This document shows, piece by piece, positions 8,269 through 16,200 of a DNA stretch of 64,000 bases. Made by a program: the position numbers and the translations under genes. The stretch is from contig NZ_NOXG01000012.1 of NCBI RefSeq assembly GCF_003207955.1, forward strand, positions 1 to 64,000, written 5' to 3'. The stretch's first letter is position 1. The number at the start of each line of letters is the position of its first letter. The notes under the pieces were generated by a model that worked only from the letters and a program-made list of their open reading frames with translations, was not told the DNA's origin and searched no databases. This stretch comes from Novacetimonas pomaceti. Its GTDB lineage: Bacteria; Pseudomonadota; Alphaproteobacteria; Acetobacterales; Acetobacteraceae.

Positions 8269-9011
8269 AGGAAAACAGGACTTTTCTCAGGTATTACGCG
8301 ATCGGCACGCTGGCGATGGCGGGCGTGTCACTGGGCGCGGGGGTGGTGGCATGGTGGCGGGGCAAACGCCAGTCACGCATCGTCATCGCCACCGGGGCAT
8401 CCCCCACGGGCGGGACACCCGTGCCACAGGAACCTGCCGAAACGGATGAAACACGTCGCGTCGTGCGCAAGGTGCTGCAGTATTTCGTCATTCCGCTGTG
8501 GCTGGCCTCTGGCCTGACGGACTGGTGGTGCCACCGCCGCACCGACATCCAGCATACGACGGGCCTGAAGGAGACCGGCCTTCACCTGCTGATGCTGGGC
8601 GAGGCGGCGGTACCAGTCCTGGCCGGGCTGTTTCTGGAAATCGACGTGCCGGTCCTGTCATTGATGATCGCCACCTTTTTCGTGCATGAGGCGACGGCGA
8701 TGTGGGATGTCAGCTATGCCGTGACGCGGCGCGATGTGCAGCCGGTGGAACAGCATGTCCACAGTTTCCTTGAAATGATACCCCTGCTGGCGGTGTCGAT
8801 GATTTCCGTCCTGCACTGGCCCCAGCTGGAGGCCCTGATGGGACGGCGGGTCATGTCCCCTGCTCCGTTGCGCCTGAAACGCGACCCGCTGGGCCTGCCC
8901 TATGCCGCGGGCGCCCTGACAGCCATGGCGGTATTCGAGGTGCTGCCTTATTGCGAGGAGGCACTGCGCGACTGGAAAGCAAATCCGGGACGCCTTACGC
9001 CCCCCGCCTGA
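8265..9011 (+). CDS. Conserved membrane protein of unknown function, coupled to DJ-1 gene
   Basis: This 248-residue protein has one N-terminal membrane segment (YYAIGTLAMAGVSLGAGVVAWW). A hydrophilic stretch follows, and then four or so further segments from about residue 70 (LQYFVIPLWLASGLTDWWCH, LMLGEAAVPVLAGLFLEIDV, LSLMIATFFVHEATAMWDVS, SFLEMIPLLAVSMISVLHWP). The conserved-looking polar residues inside the membrane part (SGLTDWWCHRR, HEATAMWD, EQHVHSFLE) include several His, Glu and Asp residues that could bind metal or be catalytic; this is inference. Its start overlaps the DJ-1 stop codon. I do not recognise a named family. Confidence 0.7.
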   Translation: MKENRTFLRYYAIGTLAMAGVSLGAGVVAWWRGKRQSRIVIATGASPTGGTPVPQEPAETDETRRVVRKVLQYFVIPLWLASGLTDWWCHRRTDIQHTTGLKETGLHLLMLGEAAVPVLAGLFLEIDVPVLSLMIATFFVHEATAMWDVSYAVTRRDVQPVEQHVHSFLEMIPLLAVSMISVLHWPQLEALMGRRVMSPAPLRLKRDPLGLPYAAGALTAMAVFEVLPYCEEALRDWKANPGRLTPPA

Positions 9012-9094
9012 ACGGACCTGATCGCATGCCCGATGTTCCGCCGGGACGGCATGGGCAATGCGATGCGGTTTCAGGTTCTGGCACGGGCACAGGC

Positions 9095-9748
9095 TCACGA
9101 ACCGCCTTTTTCCAGGGCACGACAGTAGGCGGGGCGCGCGCGTATGCGCTCCACGAAAAAGGTCACATGGGGGCATGTCGCAATGGCGCGCCCCCGTGTT
9201 ACGGCGATTTCCAGGGGAAAGCTCATCTGGATATCGCATGCCGTGAAATCCGGGCCGGCGAACCAGTCATGGGTCTGGAGTTCGGTTTCCCAGTAATCCA
9301 TGTGCAGCCGGATCTGCGGGTCGATGAAATGCCGCTGGGCGCCGCTGGACACCAGTTTCGCGGCAGGCCACAGGAAAAACGGAACCTGTCGGGGCAGGCG
9401 CTGGAAAATCAGTTTCATCACCAGCGGCGGCATGGCCGATCCTTCGGCATAATGCAGCCAGTAGGTAAAACGCAGCCATTCGGGCGTTCCCGCCTGTGGC
9501 AACAGGCGCCCATTGCCGTAACGTTCCAGTATGTATTCGATGATGGCGCCGCTTTCGGCAACGGTGACGTTCCCGTCCGTGATGACAGGGGCCTTGCCGA
9601 GCGGATGCACCTTGCGCAACGCGGCGGGCGCCAGCATGGTTTTCGGGTCGCGCTGGTAGAAGCGGATTTCATAGGGCAGTTCCAGTTCCTCCAGCAGCCA
9701 TAATATGCGCCGGGAACGGGAATTGTTCAGATGATGCACGGTAATCAT
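9095..9748 (-). CDS. Glutathione S-transferase
   Basis: The thioredoxin-like N-terminal domain (residues 1-80) shows MITVHHLNNSRSRRILWLLE, PLGKAPVITDGNVTVAESGA and an all-helical C-terminal domain follows (LRFTYWLHYAEGSAMPPLV and an FTACDIQMSFPLE block). The SRSRRILWLLEEL helix-1 motif is that of the bacterial theta/beta-like GSTs that use a Ser or Asn near the thiolate. The 217-residue length is normal. It conjugates glutathione to electrophiles or reduces peroxides; substrate unknown. It is convergent with the DJ-1/membrane protein pair (83 bp between stops). Confidence 0.9.
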   Translation of the reverse strand: MITVHHLNNSRSRRILWLLEELELPYEIRFYQRDPKTMLAPAALRKVHPLGKAPVITDGNVTVAESGAIIEYILERYGNGRLLPQAGTPEWLRFTYWLHYAEGSAMPPLVMKLIFQRLPRQVPFFLWPAAKLVSSGAQRHFIDPQIRLHMDYWETELQTHDWFAGPDFTACDIQMSFPLEIAVTRGRAIATCPHVTFFVERIRARPAYCRALEKGGS

Positions 9749-10025
9749 GGCGAAGCGTCCCTATGCTTTCGCCCCCATTTCCAGTGATGGGGGAACATGT
9801 TGCGCATGAAGTGCGTCAGCATCGCGACCTGAACGCGCCGGGATGGGGAATGTTCATGCGCCGTTGCATCGCCATCGACGAAAGATGGCCGGAAAAGATG
9901 GTCATGCAACACGCGACCGCGTTGCGCGTTGTCAGGACGCTTGCGAACGGGCGTGGTGTTTGCGGCAGGTTTCCCGATTACCCAACCGTGGCGGTTCCCA
10001 CGTTTTTCTGGCCGGGGAAAATATC
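9749..10025. other. Intergenic region, divergent GST / glucan synthase locus
   Basis: No supportable gene. The frames open here on the plus strand have no family match and no ribosome binding site. It should hold the GST promoter and the promoter of the small ORF and glucan synthase. Confidence 0.3.
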
Positions 10026-10193
10026 ATGGAATTACCGGAAAATGAGGACCGGCGCGACAGCCCTGCCGTAAACGACGCACCGGCGGGACCGGCGCCCGAC
10101 ATGGACATGCCGCAACCCGATGTGCCCACGCCGCTGATACGCAAACTTGCCGGATATGTAACGAAAACAAGAAAAACCCTTTTTCGGCAATAG
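10026..10193 (+). CDS. Possible small acidic protein upstream of glucan synthase
   Basis: An ATG at 10026 with GGGGA about 8 bases upstream opens a 55-residue frame starting MELPENEDRRDSPAV. The first two thirds are rich in Asp, Pro and Ala (PAGPAPDMDMPQPDVPTPLI); the end is basic (RKLAGYVTKTRKTLFRQ). It ends 83 bp before the chosen start of the giant glucan synthase on the same strand. It resembles no family I know. It could be a real leader or small protein, or chance coding in GC-rich DNA. Confidence 0.35.
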   Translation: MELPENEDRRDSPAVNDAPAGPAPDMDMPQPDVPTPLIRKLAGYVTKTRKTLFRQ

Positions 10194-10276
10194 GGCCGTT
10201 GCGCGATGGCGGGCCACCTGCGTGGTGTAGCCCGTCTTCCCCTCCCCTTTTTCCGATGTCGCCTGCGGAGCATGGC

Positions 10277-13200
10277 ATGGACGTGAATCCCACACTGACG
10301 CCACAGCCGTCCTCTGCTTCCGGGGCGTGGCGTGGCGGCGCGGACCTGCTGCGGCGCCTCCTGCGCCGTGACCACCATGACGGGACGCATGGATGGCAGG
10401 ATGACGCCTTCCCCCTCAAAAGCGAGATTTTCGGCGTCGAACGGCTTGAGGATCATGCCCGCAGCCTGGCGGCGGCGCAGAAGGTCGCGCCATTGCGGTC
10501 GCATCTGTGGCCCCGGCAGCCATTATCGCGTCGGCTGGCGGATAACAGCGCCTTCCTGCGCGAGGCCGACATGGAAATCGCCCGGGCGATCACGCAGGGC
10601 CATCCCCTGACGCCGGCGGCGCAATGGCTGGCGGATAACTATGCCCTTGTGGACATGCAGATCCGCGAAACCGCGCTTGATATTCCGGCGGGCTATTACG
10701 CGCGCCTGCCAAAGCTTTCGAATGGGCCTTTTGTCGGCCTGCCGCGCATCTTTGGCGTGGCCTGGTCCTTCGTCGCCCATACCGACAGCCATCTTCAGCC
10801 GGAAAGCCTGCGGCGCTATCTTCTGGCCTATCAGGAGGTGGAGGTCCTGACCATTGGCGAACTGTGGGCCGTGCCCATCACGGTGCGCATCGTCCTGATC
10901 GAAAACCTGCGCCGGGTTGTCGCGGCGATCATGAAAAACAATGCCAGCAGGCACGAGGCCGACAGGCTGGCGGAGCGTCTGGCCGAAGCGCGCAGGAACG
11001 GACGCCCCCCGATTTCGGACCTTCTGGCCTCTGTCAATCCGGGGATCCTGACGCCAGCCTTCACCGCGCGGCTTGCCCATCGCCTGCGCGGCCTCGACCC
11101 CGAAAGGGATGCCGCCCTTGTCTGGCTGGAACAGAGGCTGGCCGACAGGGACAGCACGATTGACGCGGCCGTGCGCGAAGACCTGCAGGAACAGGGGGCG
11201 TTCAATGCCACGATCCGCAACATCATCACCAGCCTGCGTCTGATTGCCGGTTATGACTGGACCAAGGCGTTCGAGCAGATCTGCCTGATCGATCAGGTGT
11301 TCGCCGGATATGACAGCTTCACGCAGGCGGATTTCGCCAGCCGCGACCTGTATCGCAAGGCGATAGAGGAACTGTCGCAGGGCTGTGCCCGTACGGAAAT
11401 GGAGATTGCCCGCGCCGCCGTCGCGCTGGCGCGGCAGGCGCCGGAGGCCGCCGCGGACGATCCGCGCCGGGGGGATCCGGGATATTACCTGCTGATGGCG
11501 GGACGCGCGGACCTTGAAAGGCTGCTGGGCTTCCGGCCCGCCGCGCCGATGCGGATGGTGCGGATGTTCTGCGGATGGGGCATCACGGGATACAGCGTGG
11601 CCGTTACCATCCTTACGGTTGCGTTCCTTGCCCTGCCCCTGTGGCGGTCGCTGCCGCGTGTCGCGGACATGCCGCCGGGCGTGCTGCTGGTGGCTTTCCT
11701 TGCCTTCATTCCCACGACGGATGCGGCCGTCGCCTGCATCAACCGCCTGGCGCTGCAGGCGATCAGGGTCACCTCCCTGCCCGGGCTGGAACTGCGCGCG
11801 GGTATTCCGGTGGGCCTGCGCACCATGGTGGTCATGCCCGTCCTTCTGACGACGCGCGCGACGGTTGCCGAACTGGTCGCGCGGCTGGAGGTGCATTATC
11901 TGGCCACGCGTGATGATTCGGTCCATTTCGCGTTGCTCAGCGACTGGATGGATCATGACAGCGCCCATGCGCCGGATGACGACATCCTGCTGTCCATTGC
12001 CGCCGAGGGGATTGTGCGCCTCAACCAGAAATATGGCCCGACCGCGGGGGGACAGCGCTTTGTGCTGCTGCACCGCCGGCGGGTATGGTGCGGGAGCGAG
12101 CGCGCATGGATGGGATGGGAACGCAAGCGTGGCAAGCTGCATGAACTCAACCGCCTGCTGCGTGGATCGACCGACACGACCTTCCTTGCGGACCCGGCGC
12201 GTGTCCTGCCGAACGACATCAGGTATGTCGTCACCCTTGATGCCGATACGCGCCTGCCGCTGGAGACGGTACGGCGGCTGGTCGGAAAGATGGCGCACCC
12301 GCTGAATCGCCCGCGTTTCGACCACATGACGGGGCGGGTGGACGAAGGATACGCGATCATGCAGCCGCGCGTGACGCCCGCCCTGCCGGTCGGTCACAAG
12401 AACACCCTGTTCCAGCGCGCATTTTCCAGCGCCAGCGGCATCGATGCCTATTCCGCTGCCGTATCCGACCTGTATCAGGACATGTTTGGCGAAGGGTCTT
12501 ATGCCGGCAAGGGCATTTACGACATCGATGCGTTCGAGGCCGCGCTGGCCCATCGCGTGCCGGATTCCACGATGCTGAGCCATGACCTGTTCGAGGGGAT
12601 TTTCGCGCGCGCGGGCCTTGTTTCCGACATCGAGGTGGTCGAGGAGGCCCCGACCGATTATCTGGTCGCGGCACAGAGGCTCCATCGCTGGACGCGGGGG
12701 GACTGGCAGCTGCTGCCGTGGATTTTTTCAGGACTTCACCGTCCCAGCGACCCCCGGCTTCGCCTGTCGGGCATTTCACGATGGAAGATGGCGGACAACC
12801 TGCGCCGGACGTTATGCGCCCCCCTGATCATGGTGGCGTTTGTCGCCTGCTGGCTCCTGTCGCTGCATGATGCGTACATCTGGACGTTCTTTCTTCTGTC
12901 CATGATGGCGCTGCCGGTTTTCCTGCCGGTCCTGGCGGATTTCGTGCCACGGCGGGAATGGATAACGCTGCGCAGCTATGGCAGCGTCCTGCTTGCCGAT
13001 GCGACCGATGCCGCCGTGGTGACCTGCCTCAACATCACATTCGTGGCCCATCAGGCCTACCTGATGGGTGATGCGATCGTGCGGACCCTGATACGGGTTT
13101 TCATCACGCGGCGTTACCTGCTGCAATGGGTTCCCGCGGCACAGGCCGTGTCAGCCAGCCGCGCGGGGGTGGCGGGGTACTATCGCCGGATGCTTTCCGC

Positions 13201-16200
13201 CCCTCTCCTTTCCATCGGGATCATTGACGTGGTCGCGCACCTTGCGCCGTGGAGCCTGTTTATCGCGGGGCCGCTGACGCTTTTGTGGGGGACGTCCCCC
13301 GCCGTTGCGATGTGGGCGAGCAGGCTGCCTGTCATCTATGCCCGTTCCCGGCCCTCGCGCACCGATATCCGCTCGCTCCGCATGGTGGCGCGGCGTACCT
13401 GGAGATTTTTTGAAACGTTCGTGACGCCAGCCGACAACATGCTGCCCCCCGACAATTTCCAGGAAGATCCCGATCCGGTCCTCGCTCGGCGGACGTCGCC
13501 CACCAATATCGGGCTGTACCTCCTGTGCGGCGTCAGCGCGCGTGACTTTGGCTGGGCCGGGATGAACGATACCCTCGACAGGCTGGAGGCGACGTTCGTC
13601 ACGCTGGGGAAAATGCGGCGCTATCGCGGGCATTTCCATAACTGGTACGATACATCGGACCTTGCGCCGCTGGAGCCGGTCTATGTCTCCACGGTCGATA
13701 GCGGAAACATGGCGGGGCACCTCGTAACGCTGGCAAGCGCCTGTCGCCTGTGGCGTGAAAGGAATGTCGATCCTTCCGCATGGCGCGAAGGGGTTTCCGA
13801 TGCACTCAACATCGCCATCACCGACCTGACATTCCGCAATGGCGTCCGCCTGTCCCTTTCCCCGCCGGAAAAGAAGCTGCTCCGCGCGCTTTCCGGATTC
13901 AAGAACGTGGTCCTTTCCGCGCCACCCAGGGCGCTGGCCGCTGACCTTTCCCTTTTGCGCGAACGCGCGCGGGCCATCGTGGAACAGGCCGCGGGCATAA
14001 GGCGCGCGCTGCCCGATGGCGGGGCGAAATCACAGGCCGATCCGCTTTTCTGGGCGCAGGCCGCGTTGCGGTGCATCGAAAGCCACCTGCGTGACCTGAC
14101 GCCGGCGGCCGGCCCATCGGTGGGGGAACGGCTGGAGGTTCTGGAACATCGGGCGCTGCGCATGGCGCAGGAAATGGAATTCGGGTTCCTGTGCAATGAA
14201 TCGCGAAAGCTGCTGTCCATCGGTTTTGTGGTTGCCGAAGATGCGCAGGACGCCAACTGTTACGACCTTCTGGCGTCCGAGGCGCGGCTTGCGGTCTTTT
14301 TCGCCATCGCGAAGGGCGACATACCCGCCAATGACTGGTTCCGTCTGGGGCGCGCCATAACACCGGTCGGCAACGGCGCGGCGCTGGTGTCATGGTCGGG
14401 GTCGATGTTCGAATACCTCATGCCCTCGCTTGTCATGCGCGCGCCGATAGGAAGCCTGCTGGAACAGACCAACAAGCTGATCGTGCGATGCCAGATTTCC
14501 TATGGTCAGGCACGCGGCATTCCGTGGGGCATTTCGGAATCCGCATATAACGTGCGCGATCTTGAATATACCTATCAGTATTCGAATTTCGGCGTGCCGG
14601 GCCTGGGCCTGAAACGCGGTCTGGGGCAGGATATGGTCGTCGCCCCCTATGCCACCATGCTGGCCTCCATGATCGACCCGCAAAAGGCGGTGGCAAACCT
14701 CTCCGTGCTCGACAGGACCGGCGCGCAGGGGTGCTACGGGTTTTACGAATCCCTTGATTATACCCCCGATCGTATTCCCGACCATCATCGCGTGGCGATC
14801 GTGCGTGCCTACATGGCCCATCATCAGGGGATGTCCATCCTTGCCGCCGCCGACACGGTGATGAATGGCATCATGCGTTCGCGTTTTCATGATGACCCGG
14901 CCATCGCCGCGGCCGAACTCCTTCTGCAGGAACGCGCGCCCCGCACCGGCGCGGTCGCGCGCGCCCTTCCTTCAGAAGAGGCGACCCCCACCCCCGCCGG
15001 GCCAAAGACGGCATCCGCCGGACGGTATTACAGCACCCCCGACACGCCCGAACCCATGACACACCTGCTGTCGAACGGGCGATATACCGTCATGCTGAGC
15101 GCCGCAGGGTCAGGATACAGCCGATGGCAGGGACAGGCGGTGACCCGATGGCGCGAGGATCCGACGCTGGATAATTTCGGATCCTACGTCTACCTGCGCA
15201 ACACCCATACGGGACAGGTCTGGTCCGCCGGGCACCAGCCCTGTGGCGCGCGGGCTGACGATTACGCCGTCGTGTTTCATGAGGACCGCGCGGAATTCGC
15301 CCGTCGCGACGGGGCGCTGACCACGACGATGGAGGTCATGGTCTCTGCCGAGAATGATGCCGAACTACGTCAGGTCTCACTTTTCAACGGCGGCAGCGAC
15401 ACGGTGGAGGTCGAGATCACGTCCTATGCCGAACTGGCCCTCCTGCCGCAGGACGCGGACATGGCGCATCCAGCGTTCACCAAGCTGTTCGTGCAGACGG
15501 AATACCTGCCCGAATCCGGCGCCCTGCTTGCCACCCGGCGGCGGCGCACCCCGGATGAACCGGAAATATGGGTTGCGCATCTGGCGGTATGTGCCACGCC
15601 CGTTCAGGTGGAAACCGACCGCGCGCGTTTTATCGGACGCGGGCGTGATGTCCGCGCCCCTGCCGCCATCACGGCGCGTCAGGCCCTGTCGGGACAGACC
15701 GGCACGGTGCTGGATCCCGTATTTTCCATTCGTGGCACGGTTGTCGCAAGGCCCGGCGCAATGGCGCGGGTCACGTTCTGGATGCTGGTCGCACCAACAC
15801 GGCAGGCCCTGCTGGACCTGATTGACACCCACAGGGACCAGGCCGCGTTCGAACGCGTGCGGACACTGGCATGGACCCAGGCGCAGGTGCAGCTGCGGCA
15901 TCTGGATATCGCACCCACCGATGCCGACCTGTTCCAGCGCCTGGCGGGGCATATCCTGTTCGCGGGGCCATCGCTGCGCGCGCCGGGCGCCAGCATCATC
16001 AGGGGGGGCGGATCACAGCCCGTTTTGTGGGAGCTGGGAATTTCGGGCGACCTGCCGATCCTCCTGCTGCGGATAAAGGATAACGCCAATACGGAAATCG
16101 TGCGCAGCCTGCTGCTTGCCCATGAATATTTCCGGATGAAGCAGCTGGCGGTTGACCTTGTCATCCTGAACGAACATCCCTCCTCCTACCTTCAGGATCT

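Noticed and set aside
10523..12685. A 720-codon open frame on the minus strand
   Set aside because: It is antisense to the well-supported glucan synthase, has no domain-like text and results from GC-rich codon use leaving few stops.
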